Positions 5,878 through 12,571 of a DNA stretch of 35,870 nucleotides are shown here, one piece after another. Position numbers and translations under genes: made by a program. Positions within the stretch are counted from its first letter, which is position 1, and every line of letters starts with the position of its first letter. Below the pieces are notes generated by a model. The model ran no database searches, had not been told where the DNA came from, and saw nothing but the letters and a program-made list of their open reading frames with translations. The stretch spans positions 1-35,870 of IMG/VR virus record IMGVR_UViG_3300009788_000212; one strand, written 5' to 3'. The DNA comes from a virus.

Positions 5878-5905
5878 TTGCACTCTGAGCCCGGACTGCT
5901 ATGTA
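5878..5905 (+). promoter_or_regulatory. Predicted promoter for the terminase operon
   Basis: TTGCAC (5878-5883) is followed after 16 bases by TATGTA (5900-5905). The upstream sequence CTTTTCCC is identical to that before the predicted promoter at 12538. It lies about 100 bases before terS. Two near-identical repeats begin inside the -10 box and extend downstream. Confidence 0.6.
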
Positions 5906-5936
5906 ACACTGTGAAAGTCGTATAACACCGTGAAAG
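5904..5936. repeat. Direct repeat pair, possible operator
   Basis: TAACACTGTGAAAG (5904-5917) and TAACACCGTGAAAG (5923-5936) match at 13 of 14 bases and start 19 bases apart, close to two helical turns. Each contains a CAC-N-GTG dyad. They begin in the -10 region of the plus-strand promoter, where a bound regulator would block transcription. Confidence 0.55.
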
Positions 5937-6006
5937 ACTCCTCCCAATAGGGGGCAGTCGATCCCCACCCGGTCGGCTGTCCCCGCCTCCACCCCGAAGG
6001 GATGTG

Positions 6007-6498
6007 ATGAGCGCAGCAAGCGCACCCGAATCGCTCCATGAGATCATGAGCGACCTAAATGTGCGCCAGCAAAGGTTTATTCTGCTCTATCACTCGGGGG
6101 AGACTAAGGGGAACGGGCGGAATTCCTATATAGAAGCGGGTTACACCTCTCGCGGGGATGTCGCTGACCAATCGGCTAGCCAGCTCCTCAGGAATCCCAA
6201 GGTAGTCAAGGTGCTTGACCATTTAGAGCGCACAGTTGCCGATGCAGTGGTGGATTGCGAGGTCGATTACCAGCGGCAGTGGTATCAGGACATGCAGACT
6301 GATCTCGATGCTGCTCGAGCGGATGGCGCGCACGGACCTGTGATGACCGGCAACAAGCTACTGGCTTCGAGCAAGCGATACGACCTCGAAGTGAACAAGG
6401 TGACCCACGACCTAGCCCCCGAGCTGCGCAATGCGATTGCAGAGCGGATAGCTGGGGCGAGGGCTCGAACGATCAACATCAACGAGGGGGAAGAGTAA
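6007..6498 (+). CDS. terS: Terminase small subunit, 163 aa
   Basis: Small terminases recognise phage DNA and hand it to the large subunit for packaging. Residues about 15-75 carry the typical small-terminase pattern: DLNVRQQRFILLYH, then an N-x-x-x-S-Y-I-x-A-G-Y segment and QSASQLLRNPKVVKVLDHL, like Terminase_2-type proteins. The C-terminal half is helical and includes an acidic end that would contact TerL. ATG 6007 was chosen over GTG 6004 for spacing from GAAGGG. The stop overlaps the next ATG, and terL follows two genes later. Confidence 0.85.
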   Translation: MSAASAPESLHEIMSDLNVRQQRFILLYHSGETKGNGRNSYIEAGYTSRGDVADQSASQLLRNPKVVKVLDHLERTVADAVVDCEVDYQRQWYQDMQTDLDAARADGAHGPVMTGNKLLASSKRYDLEVNKVTHDLAPELRNAIAERIAGARARTININEGEE

Positions 6499-6710
6499 TG
6501 CCCAAGATCAACATCGTGCATAAGCTGGGGACGAACCCCGCATTGGACCAGGGACAGCCCACACACGGCAGCCCTGCCCTCAACGTGAGCAAGTCGTACC
6601 CGAGTCGCAATGTGTCTGCCGCGTCGACACAGCCCGATCAGGGGATTGTGCCGGTGAGTGCTACGAAGGTGAACCTGTCTCGATCGGCTGCTAGCTCGCC
6701 TGCGCCTTGA
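6498..6710 (+). CDS. Small Ser/Pro-rich hypothetical protein, 70 aa
   Basis: The ATG shares a base with the terS stop (TAATG) and the end overlaps the next ATG (TGATG), so it is coupled on both sides. The protein begins MPKINIVHKLGTNPALDQGQ and is rich in Ser, Pro, Gln and Ala with no predicted helix, so it is probably disordered. Its place between the terminase subunits suggests a packaging or head-associated role. No family was recognised. Confidence 0.6.
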   Translation: MPKINIVHKLGTNPALDQGQPTHGSPALNVSKSYPSRNVSAASTQPDQGIVPVSATKVNLSRSAASSPAP

Positions 6711-7201
6711 TGTGCACGCCCCCGCCGAGGTACACCTACCCACCCGTTCCGCCACTGCCTCCTCGCAAGGAAGAGTGGCAGAAGCTTGAGATAGCTCGCC
6801 AGATTGCGCTGAACCGTAGGTCGCATGAGATCGACCAGCGGGCGCGCAAAGAGGCGAGTGTTCTCTTGCAGCGAGACGCAAAGGCTAAGCGGGCAGGCAT
6901 CGAGAGTAATGCGCCTCAAGAGGAGTTGATGGCAGCTGCTAGGCTGCTGGCGACTGCGCCACCTCGCGAGTGGGGCCAAGCTGCTGCCCGAGAGAGCTTG
7001 AAGCATCAGTGGGACACATTCCAGCCCTGCGAGTTATCCGAGGCAGACCAGCTGCATCTAGCTCGAATCAGGCAACGCGAGGAACTGGTGCGGCTGGACC
7101 AGCTGCTCAAGCACGAGCGCCGCCAAGCCCTCAAGCCCGCTGCCCTCTTCGCTCGCCTCAGGGCCCGTGCCGCTCGTGTGACGTGGGCTAGCTGGGGGTG
7201 A
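6710..7201 (+). CDS. Helical hypothetical protein, 163 aa
   Basis: After a proline-rich N-terminus (MCTPPPRYTYPPVPPLPPRK) the protein is almost all charged helix, rich in Ala, Arg, Glu and Leu (residues 25-155), and may form a coiled coil. ATG 6710 was chosen for the TGATG junction; an in-frame TTG lies one codon earlier. It precedes terL by three bases. The composition would suit a packaging accessory or scaffold-like factor, but no family was recognised. Confidence 0.65.
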   Translation: MCTPPPRYTYPPVPPLPPRKEEWQKLEIARQIALNRRSHEIDQRARKEASVLLQRDAKAKRAGIESNAPQEELMAAARLLATAPPREWGQAAARESLKHQWDTFQPCELSEADQLHLARIRQREELVRLDQLLKHERRQALKPAALFARLRARAARVTWASWG

Positions 7202-7204
7202 GGG

Positions 7205-8746
7205 TTGGCCACCAAGGATCCGCCCCTAGTCCCTGAGCACGGTGATATCGCTGCGGACCTGATCGGGTTCGCCAATGACCCGCTCATGTGGCTCAAGTAC
7301 AGCTTCGAGTGGGGGACGGGCTCACTGGCCGGCTTCCATGGCCCGGACGATTGGGCTGCTGAGTTCCTCGAGGTTCTAGGCGACACGATCACGGCCAACG
7401 CCTTCAATGGCGTCACTCCCTGCAATCCAGTCCGAATGGCAGTGGGGTCGGGCCATGGGATCGGCAAGAGCGCCCTAGTCGCGTGGCTCATCCTCTTCAT
7501 CATGAGCACACGTCCCGATTGCCGTGGGACGGTGACGGCATCGACCTCCACCCAGCTTGAGACACGCACCTTCCCCGAGCTGCAGAAGTGGTACACGCGG
7601 TTCATCGGGAAGGACCTATTCCGGCTGACGACTGGCCGGGGCTCGATGAAGATCAGCTCCATCTTCAAGGAGATTCACCCTGACTGGTTCTGCAGCTTCC
7701 AGACGTGTGCGAAGGAGAACAGCGAGGCGTTCCAGGGCCAGCATGCTGCGAACAGCACCAGCTTCTTCATCAATGACGAGTCGTCTGGCGTACCCGACGA
7801 GATCTGGGTGCCTCAGCGCGGTGGGCTCACTGATGGGGAGCCGATGCACTTCGCCTTCGGTAACCGCACCAAGAACACGGGCGAGTTCCATCAGATATGG
7901 GGCGACCAGGCAGAGCGATGGGTCAAGTGGACGATCGACTCTCGAGACGTCAAGATCACCAACAAGCAGTTCCTTCAGGAATTGATTGATGACTACGGGA
8001 TGGAGAGTGACATCGTTAGAGTCCGAGTGCTGGGCTTGCCTCCAACAGCCGCTACGAATCAGTTCATCAGCTCTCTGCGCATCTCCGAGGCCGTGGGTCG
8101 AAGCGTCGAAGTCGGCTTGGATGAGCCCCTCATCTTGGGAGTCGACGTCGCCCGCCACGGTGGCGATCACAGCGTTGTCTACGCTCGAAAGGGCAGAGAC
8201 GGGCGCACCCACGGCATCCTCTTCAAAGAAGCCTTCACCGACAACCTAACCCACTTCGCTGAGCAGATTGCGGGGTTCATTGGGGAGTTGGGTGCTGATC
8301 GCGTCTTTGTGGATGGTGGAGGCGTTGGGGGTGGTGTGGTGGATCATCTCCATGCCTCAGGCTTCAGGGATGTGGTGCGGGAAGTCAACTTCGGGAGCAA
8401 GAGCCCGGATCGCAAGTACCACAATCGACGCGCCTACATGTGGGGGATGCTGAGAGACTGGCTTGCAGGGGGCTCGATCCCTGATGACAGCCGGATCATC
8501 TCCGAGTTGACTGCTCAGGAGTACACGATCAATGTGAAGAGCAGGGCCACGCAGCTAGTGGCGAAGGAGCACATGAAGGCGATGGGGCTGGAGTCGCCTG
8601 ACTTCGCCGATGCTCTTGCACTTACCTTCGCTGAGGTTGTTGCGCCTGTGGTGGCTGAGGCTGGAGTGATTGGTTGGGGCCATCAGCGGGTGTATGAGCA
8701 GAACGAGCGGGGGAGGGAGAAGTTCATCCCTCTGATTGTGAGGTAG
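7205..8746 (+). CDS. terL: Terminase large subunit, 513 aa
   Basis: This is the DNA-packaging motor ATPase and nuclease. The ATPase part has Walker A GSGHGIGKS (residues 81-89) and a Walker B strand ending in FFINDE (D191, E192). The C-terminal RNase H-like nuclease shows LGVDVARHGGDHS (D314), VFVDGGGVGGG (D370) and SPDFADAL (D469), the expected three-acid set. Length fits the family. The start appears to be TTG at 7205 after GGGGGTGAGGG; there is no ATG nearby. Its last 23 bases overlap the convergent minus-strand gene at 8724, so the two transcription units collide here. Confidence 0.93.
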   Translation: MATKDPPLVPEHGDIAADLIGFANDPLMWLKYSFEWGTGSLAGFHGPDDWAAEFLEVLGDTITANAFNGVTPCNPVRMAVGSGHGIGKSALVAWLILFIMSTRPDCRGTVTASTSTQLETRTFPELQKWYTRFIGKDLFRLTTGRGSMKISSIFKEIHPDWFCSFQTCAKENSEAFQGQHAANSTSFFINDESSGVPDEIWVPQRGGLTDGEPMHFAFGNRTKNTGEFHQIWGDQAERWVKWTIDSRDVKITNKQFLQELIDDYGMESDIVRVRVLGLPPTAATNQFISSLRISEAVGRSVEVGLDEPLILGVDVARHGGDHSVVYARKGRDGRTHGILFKEAFTDNLTHFAEQIAGFIGELGADRVFVDGGGVGGGVVDHLHASGFRDVVREVNFGSKSPDRKYHNRRAYMWGMLRDWLAGGSIPDDSRIISELTAQEYTINVKSRATQLVAKEHMKAMGLESPDFADALALTFAEVVAPVVAEAGVIGWGHQRVYEQNERGREKFIPLIVR

Positions 8747-8900
8747 GCACATCGAACCATCGGCACCAGACTGCATTGGGATGGGCGCAGATAGCCAATT
8801 CAATGGCATTCATGTGCTCAGCGCTCACGCCCTGCGGTGCTGGCATGACGAGCATATCGAGCACATGGTCATAGAAGGCGGCAGGCTGTCTATCCCTCAC
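8724..8900 (-). CDS. Small hypothetical protein, 58 aa
   Basis: The GTG at 8900 overlaps the preceding TGA (GTGA). The protein starts MRDRQPAAFYDHVLDMLVMP and ends in a polar tail after a CAHPNAVWCRW segment. It is the last gene of the minus-strand island, and its final 23 bases lie opposite the 3' end of terL. Function is unknown. Confidence 0.55.
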   Translation of the reverse strand: MRDRQPAAFYDHVLDMLVMPAPQGVSAEHMNAIELAICAHPNAVWCRWFDVPTSQSEG

Positions 8901-9256
8901 TCCTGGGCCTCCCACGAGCCGCAGTAGGGCATATGCGGAGCAACGGAGCAGCCATTGTCGGCAGTGGTCTCACCGTGGTAGTGCTTGCACCACTCACACC
9001 CCACCCCCATCTCCCGGAGCTGAGCGGAGAGGGCTGGCACTGCGGTTGCTGGCAGCCGATCGAAGCTCAGCAGGTCCAGAAGCTCCTTCCTCCTCGCATA
9101 CCAAGGCGGCTTCGGCAGAGCGGCGCGGTTCTGGGCCATCTGCGAGGCTCTCTGTATGTATCTATCCCTAGCCTCTGAGTGTGCGCGCTGGGTGTCGGCG
9201 ACAGTCCATGTCTCCATCCACACGTCTGCGGCCGGCGTAGTCACGTACTCCCCCAT
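8897..9256 (-). CDS. Hypothetical protein with C-terminal Cys cluster, 119 aa
   Basis: The ATG at 9256 forms a TGATG junction with the gene upstream. The N-terminal and central parts are helical and polar. The C-terminus holds CEWCKHYHGETTADNGC and a further Cys six residues from the end, which looks like a zinc-binding CxxC...C...C module. Such tails occur in small phage proteins next to tail or lysis genes. No named family was recognised. Confidence 0.6.
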   Translation of the reverse strand: MGEYVTTPAADVWMETWTVADTQRAHSEARDRYIQRASQMAQNRAALPKPPWYARRKELLDLLSFDRLPATAVPALSAQLREMGVGCEWCKHYHGETTADNGCSVAPHMPYCGSWEAQE

Positions 9257-9492
9257 CACTCCCCCCTGTTCCTCAGATCAATCTTCAACGCCAGATCTCG
9301 CAGCGCATGGGCCACCCGATGCGCTTGCTTAGAGCCCCCATAGGTAACTGATTCGGACTCGTAGTGCTCGATCCTACCATCATCACCCGCGAACGTCACG
9401 CTGACGCGGCTGCGGGTTCCACTTTGCGTCAGATGCACATCAACTACCCTCGCCGCCGCTGCTTGCTCCAGAACCTTCGGATCATCAGTCAT
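9256..9492 (-). CDS. Hypothetical protein, 78 aa
   Basis: The ATG at 9492 has a GGGAGCTGAC leader and lies just after the upstream stop. A longer in-frame extension to 9567 lies inside the previous gene and has no ribosome binding site. The protein starts MTDDPKVLEQAAAARVVDVH, has a beta-rich centre (SRVSVTFAGDDGRIEHYE) and a C-terminal helix. No motif was recognised. Confidence 0.6.
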   Translation of the reverse strand: MTDDPKVLEQAAAARVVDVHLTQSGTRSRVSVTFAGDDGRIEHYESESVTYGGSKQAHRVAHALRDLALKIDLRNRGE

Positions 9493-9493
9493 G

Positions 9494-10015
9494 TCAGCTC
9501 CCATAGAGGTAGTTGGCGATTGCACCTTGAACTTGGAACCGATGGGCCGAGAGGTGTTCGAAGTCATCGTTGAGTGTCACCACGAGTCGATCCTGATGTC
9601 TCAGCACGACGGGCAGCCCGCTCTTCCCGAACGTCCAGCGAGCGAACACCCAGGTGTTGCCCTCGTTGGTCTCCTTGTGAGACACATCGAAGCACAGCGC
9701 ACCCCACTGGAACTCATCTTTGATCGCACACGCGCAGTCGAGATCGAGGAGCGTATCCCCTGCGCTATTCGTGGTCTTGATGTGGATGCCATTGACTAGC
9801 GCAGCCTCCTGCCCATAGCCCCCTCTGCCACAATCCCCTTGGATGGAGACGATCATCCTCTCGATCGCCCACACTGCATTGACTGGGGGCTGGATGAAGA
9901 AGTCCGCAGGGCTGCTGGAGTAGTCTCCAATCCCATTGAACACGCCAGAGCCATCCCCGTTGGTGTCGAGGTAGGCAAAGATGTGGGTGAAGTCGCTTCG
10001 ATCAAATACGCCCAT
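9494..10015 (-). CDS. Phage structural-type hypothetical protein, 173 aa
   Basis: The ATG has an AGAGGT ribosome binding site and follows the fibre-like gene by nine bases. The sequence is beta-rich with Gly/Asp loops (DTNGDGSGVFNGIGDYS; GDTLLDLDCACAIKDEFQW), has no signal peptide, and resembles the mid-size proteins that accompany the KFG-type structural protein upstream. Virion-associated, perhaps part of the tail tip or fibre, is a reasonable inference. It cannot be named more precisely. Confidence 0.6.
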   Translation of the reverse strand: MGVFDRSDFTHIFAYLDTNGDGSGVFNGIGDYSSSPADFFIQPPVNAVWAIERMIVSIQGDCGRGGYGQEAALVNGIHIKTTNSAGDTLLDLDCACAIKDEFQWGALCFDVSHKETNEGNTWVFARWTFGKSGLPVVLRHQDRLVVTLNDDFEHLSAHRFQVQGAIANYLYGS

Positions 10016-10024
10016 GGTGTACCT

Positions 10025-11134
10025 CTAGTCGTTATCGACGAGTAGGATCGTGAACCCTCCTGCTGCGCCGACGTTGTTTGTATCTGTATCCGCCTCGAGC
10101 CAGATGTCTGCGCCTCCAGGCACCGGGATGGGGACGGCGTAAGTGTAGGGGTAGTGGGAGCTGCCCAGGCTGTTGACGGCTGCTTCATCCACTATGTACC
10201 CAACTCCGTCGATGGTGCCTGCCTTCAAGTGGACATTGGATGTGGATGATTGCTTCTTGCTGAGCCCCAAACGCCACGCAAGGATGAACCCTGTCTTGTC
10301 GATCGGCACCGAGTACGGGGTCATCTCGGTTTGGTTGTTCGGTGTACGAATATTCATCGACACCGTGCCATCGACTTGAGCTGTGGAGCTGATGTTGCTT
10401 GCCGCGCCACTGGATGCGGTAGCGAACACCCTGCCTCTGTACTGCCTCACATAGCTCTTGCTGGTAGCGACTATGCTCACTCCGTTGAGTAGGACGAACT
10501 CTGTTATTTCGAGTCTGGCGGCGCTATGACCAAGGATGTGGAGGATCGAGACTCCTGTGGAGGCATCTCGGACGATGCGGTAGCTGTCACCTATGTCGTT
10601 ACGCTTGGCGAAGATGGAGAGGTTCCTTGCTCCGGCTGTGGGTTTAAGCAGCCCACTGCTGGGGTTGATCATACCCCCACCGATGACCAGTTGATTCAGG
10701 TTTGTGATGGCAGTGACGAAGCCGATCATGACGTTGGTGTCATTGAGGACTGCATCCCCTACGGCCACTGAGTCTGAGACGAAGTCTGCACTGGAGTCGC
10801 GCAGATTGGTGAAGCCTCCCCCCGTGATAGTGCTCGGCCCAGAGATTAGAGTTCCTGCATCGGCGGCAAGGCCAGCTACGATGTTGTGGAGCCTGGCCTC
10901 GGTGGGTGGGACGTATGTGAGTCCCTCATCCCAGATGACCTCGAAGCCTGAAGCTGTAAGGAGGTCATCATTGACTCCGAACTTCTCCATGATCGTATGG
11001 CCGGGGACGTTGCCCTTGGCGACCTCAAGGTAGAAGTCGGTGACCTTACGGAAGGAGTTCAGGGAGTTGGCATAGCTCGTCGGGACGACAAGCAGCGCAG
11101 TGAGTAGGGCAGTGAGGATGAGTCGTTGGATCAT
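10025..11134 (-). CDS. Fibre- or head-decoration-like structural protein with Sec leader, 369 aa
   Basis: Residues 33-75 contain DFYLEVAKGNVPGHTIMEKFG and a WDEGLTYVPP region, a signature I recognise from structural proteins of marine and environmental podoviruses. The remainder is beta-rich with many Gly, Thr and Ser residues, consistent with a fibre or decoration protein. Unusually, it begins with a typical Sec signal peptide (MIQRLILTALLTALLVVPTS, cleavage near SYA-NS). This is unexpected for a protein assembled in the cytoplasm. It is followed by the 173-aa companion. Alternatives are an exported adhesin or a receptor-masking protein derived from a virion component. Confidence 0.7.
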   Translation of the reverse strand: MIQRLILTALLTALLVVPTSYANSLNSFRKVTDFYLEVAKGNVPGHTIMEKFGVNDDLLTASGFEVIWDEGLTYVPPTEARLHNIVAGLAADAGTLISGPSTITGGGFTNLRDSSADFVSDSVAVGDAVLNDTNVMIGFVTAITNLNQLVIGGGMINPSSGLLKPTAGARNLSIFAKRNDIGDSYRIVRDASTGVSILHILGHSAARLEITEFVLLNGVSIVATSKSYVRQYRGRVFATASSGAASNISSTAQVDGTVSMNIRTPNNQTEMTPYSVPIDKTGFILAWRLGLSKKQSSTSNVHLKAGTIDGVGYIVDEAAVNSLGSSHYPYTYAVPIPVPGGADIWLEADTDTNNVGAAGGFTILLVDND

Positions 11135-11142
11135 GATAAGTC

Positions 11143-11520
11143 CTATGTGATCTTGCGAGTGGCTTGAATCATCTCTCCCGGGAAATACTTCTCGTACAGG
11201 TCTACGCGGTCCTCGGGCACAGTGAGCCAGAATGTCGGTGTAGGGGCGTCCTTCAGCTTCTCATGAGCTTCGAGCATCAGTGAGAGCATGTCGGTATCCT
11301 CGAGAGCCTTAACGCTCGGGCTCTCACCAATAGGGTCGAGTGTCGCTATATGCTTCATCTCAGGGCGTCGCTTGATTACCCCGTCTCGCCTCGGCATCAT
11401 ATTAACAGGATCGCGATAGTGGACGCGGTAGCCCTCGAACGGCTTCACCTTCCAAGGCCACACCAGCAGGCTGAGGAAGGCCGCGAGTCCACCCAGGAAG
11501 CCACGTCTCGAGAGGGTCAT
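11143..11520 (-). CDS. Tat-exported hypothetical protein, 125 aa
   Basis: The N-terminus MTLSRRGFLGGLAAFLSLLV is a textbook twin-arginine leader (S-R-R-G-F-L-G then a hydrophobic core), implying export of a folded protein to the periplasm. After the leader the protein is short, charged and helical, with a WLTVPEDRVDLYEKYFPGE stretch. No cofactor-binding motif is visible. The ATG overlaps the upstream stop (ATGA), and the gene ends eight bases before the Sec-leader structural gene. Tat leaders are rare in phages. The leader could also act as an uncleaved anchor. Confidence 0.75.
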   Translation of the reverse strand: MTLSRRGFLGGLAAFLSLLVWPWKVKPFEGYRVHYRDPVNMMPRRDGVIKRRPEMKHIATLDPIGESPSVKALEDTDMLSLMLEAHEKLKDAPTPTFWLTVPEDRVDLYEKYFPGEMIQATRKIT

Positions 11521-11654
11521 GAGTCAATCCAATCGATTAGGTCGATCAACCTATCGACCTGAGCGTCAAGTTCAGCTTCGGCTCGAGCGGCCTTCTCGGC
11601 CTCTTCCTTCGCCCACCCTTGCGCCGTGGCTGCTCCGATCTCGGCTGTCGTCAT
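11517..11654 (-). CDS. Small coiled-coil-like protein, 45 aa
   Basis: The ATG at 11654 follows TTGGAGGAGGGTGGG, a strong ribosome binding site. The peptide starts MTTAEIGAATAQGWAKEEAE and is one long Ala/Glu/Lys helix ending in VDRLIDLIDWIDS. It overlaps the Tat-protein gene by four bases and lies about 30 bases downstream of an extended -10 promoter. The larger frame in this stretch (11572-11796) is a shadow that would cross the tRNA-like element. Confidence 0.65.
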   Translation of the reverse strand: MTTAEIGAATAQGWAKEEAEKAARAEAELDAQVDRLIDLIDWIDS

Positions 11655-11685
11655 CCCACCCTCCTCCAAACGAAATTGTCCCCCC

Positions 11686-11694
11686 ATTATACCA
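11686..11694 (-). promoter_or_regulatory. Extended -10 promoter inside the minus island
   Basis: The minus strand reads TGGTATAAT, a perfect extended -10 element (TG-N-TATAAT). No good -35 is present, as expected for extended -10 promoters. It lies about 30 bases beyond the tRNA-like 3' end and upstream of the 45-aa gene, so it could drive the Tat and Sec-leader genes separately from the gene at 12074. Confidence 0.6.
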
Positions 11695-11720
11695 CAGATG
11701 AGGGGGTTCCTGGGGGAAAT

Positions 11721-11791
11721 TGGTGGGGCGACTGGGGATTGAACCCAGCCTAGAAGGATATAAGCCTCCTGTGAGCGACCAGCCCCCGCCC
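11721..11791 (-). tRNA. tRNA-like element, anticodon arm reads UAU (Ile), degenerate 5' half
   Basis: The 3' half is tRNA-like: a perfect T arm (CTGGG-TTCAATC-CCCAG), an acceptor strand TCGCCCC, discriminator A and an encoded CCA. A five-pair anticodon stem (GGAGG/CCTTC with one G-T) holds loop CTTATAT, giving anticodon UAU for isoleucine AUA. The 5' half does not fold normally. The D region is two to four bases short, and the best acceptor pairings keep only five Watson-Crick pairs. It may be an unusual phage tRNA, a decayed one, or a tRNA 3' end used as an attachment core. It abuts the stop of the 93-aa gene. Confidence 0.5.
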
Positions 11792-11792
11792 G

Positions 11793-12074
11793 TCATTCTG
11801 TGATTGGTGAATCCGACCCCCTCCCACCAGCATGTTTCGCCTCAGTGAGCGCCAGAATCACCTTCTCAGCGATCTCTTCCTTCGCCCTGAGATGGTTCGA
11901 GCTACACCCGCCTTCGCAGTAGTTGTGGGGTCTGTCGCCAGGGGTGGAGCAACCCGCGCACGTCCTCCGCTCTCCACCAGGACAGGCCGTGTAGTAAGCC
12001 TGCCCACAGTTACAGATCGGTCTGTCGCCAGCGTACAGGGCCACCAACCGTTCCCAATCAGTCCTCGGTTCCAA
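11793..12074 (-). CDS. Cys-rich hypothetical protein, 93 aa
   Basis: A TTG start at 12074 follows GAGAGGGGGCGAG; no ATG is available in frame. After an N-terminal helix (MEPRTDWERLVALYAGDRP) come eight cysteines in CNCGQAYYTAC, CAGC, and CEGGC groupings with a HNY/NHL pair, typical of a double zinc knuckle. The C-terminal helix is polar. It is the first gene of the minus island and lies downstream of the structured 12.1-12.4 kb region. Zinc binding is inferred from spacing; I know no family for it. Confidence 0.55.
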   Translation of the reverse strand: MEPRTDWERLVALYAGDRPICNCGQAYYTACPGGERRTCAGCSTPGDRPHNYCEGGCSSNHLRAKEEIAEKVILALTEAKHAGGRGSDSPITE

Positions 12075-12139
12075 CTCGCCCCCTCTCTAGGTAAGTAGTA
12101 GGTGTTCAGACCCTTACTTGGGTTGGTGAGTTCAGAGCT

Positions 12140-12190
12140 TGAGGCGCAGCGTTAGAACCCAAGCTGTGTGGCTTGGCTCGCTGCGCCTCA
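12140..12190. ncRNA. Large two-tier hairpin in the 12.1-12.4 kb structured region
   Basis: TGAGGCGCAGCG (12140-12151) pairs perfectly with CGCTGCGCCTCA (12179-12190), a 12-bp G+C-rich stem. Inside it CCAAGC and GCTTGG (12158-12163, 12171-12176) form a second 6-bp stem around TGTGTG. It could be a structured leader RNA of the minus-strand genes, a separate ncRNA, or a DNA cruciform. The transcribed strand cannot be told from sequence. Confidence 0.5.
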
Positions 12191-12390
12191 GGCGTTACTC
12201 GGGCCGGAGCCGTTCGTCGCCTTTTGGCCTCTGAGCGGGGACTGTTCCCCTCAGAGATGCGGTCAACTTACCACCCAACGTCGGGCTTGGTGTCTGGGAC
12301 TCTCCGCTTGCGCGCCCCTGCCGCTGTAGACACATCCCCTGGTAACGGCCTTGCTGCTCTACGCCCCAGCGGTTTCTCCGCCGACGTAGA
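12191..12390. ncRNA. Series of further hairpins, candidate structured RNA
   Basis: Directly after the large hairpin come four more: GGCG/CGCC with inner GGC-CGGA-GCC (12191-12221); CTCTGA..GGGGA paired with TCCCCTCAGAG (12229-12256); GTGTCT/AGACAC (12290-12333); and TCTACG/CGTAGA with inner GCGG-TTTCT-CCGC (12358-12390). Three show the same nested two-stem design. No protein frame with a ribosome binding site fits here. Together this looks like a multi-domain structured RNA, but no known class was recognised. Confidence 0.4.
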
Positions 12391-12537
12391 ACTGTTGTCC
12401 CACCAGACTGAACTACGAGACCAGACAAGTCAACATTTATCTTGCATCACGGGGTGGTTCATTTGGGCCTACCTGCAGTGCCACTGAAACCTTCTGGGAG
12501 AAGATTGGGATAATTCCTCCCAAACTGCGCTTTTCCC

Positions 12538-12571
12538 TTGCATTTCCAGAATTCCCTAGTACGGTACCGTA
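12538..12571 (+). promoter_or_regulatory. Predicted promoter for the head-tail operon with overlapping palindrome
   Basis: TTGCAT (12538-12543) and TACGGT (12560-12565) are separated by 16 bases and preceded by CTTTTCCC, the same 13-base start (CTTTTCCCTTGCA) as the terminase promoter. The -10 box is the left half of a perfect 12-bp palindrome, TACGGTACCGTA (12560-12571), a good position for a repressor or activator site. Confidence 0.6.

Noticed and set aside
11572-11796. Minus-strand frame of 74 codons
   Set aside because: It reads through the tRNA-like element and an extended -10 promoter; the 45-aa frame in the same stretch has a strong ribosome binding site.
12173-12487. Plus- and minus-strand frames in the structured region (12173-12487 plus, 12195-12428 minus)
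   Set aside because: Both lack ribosome binding sites and cross strong hairpins; composition is Arg/Ser-rich as expected from noncoding G+C-rich DNA.
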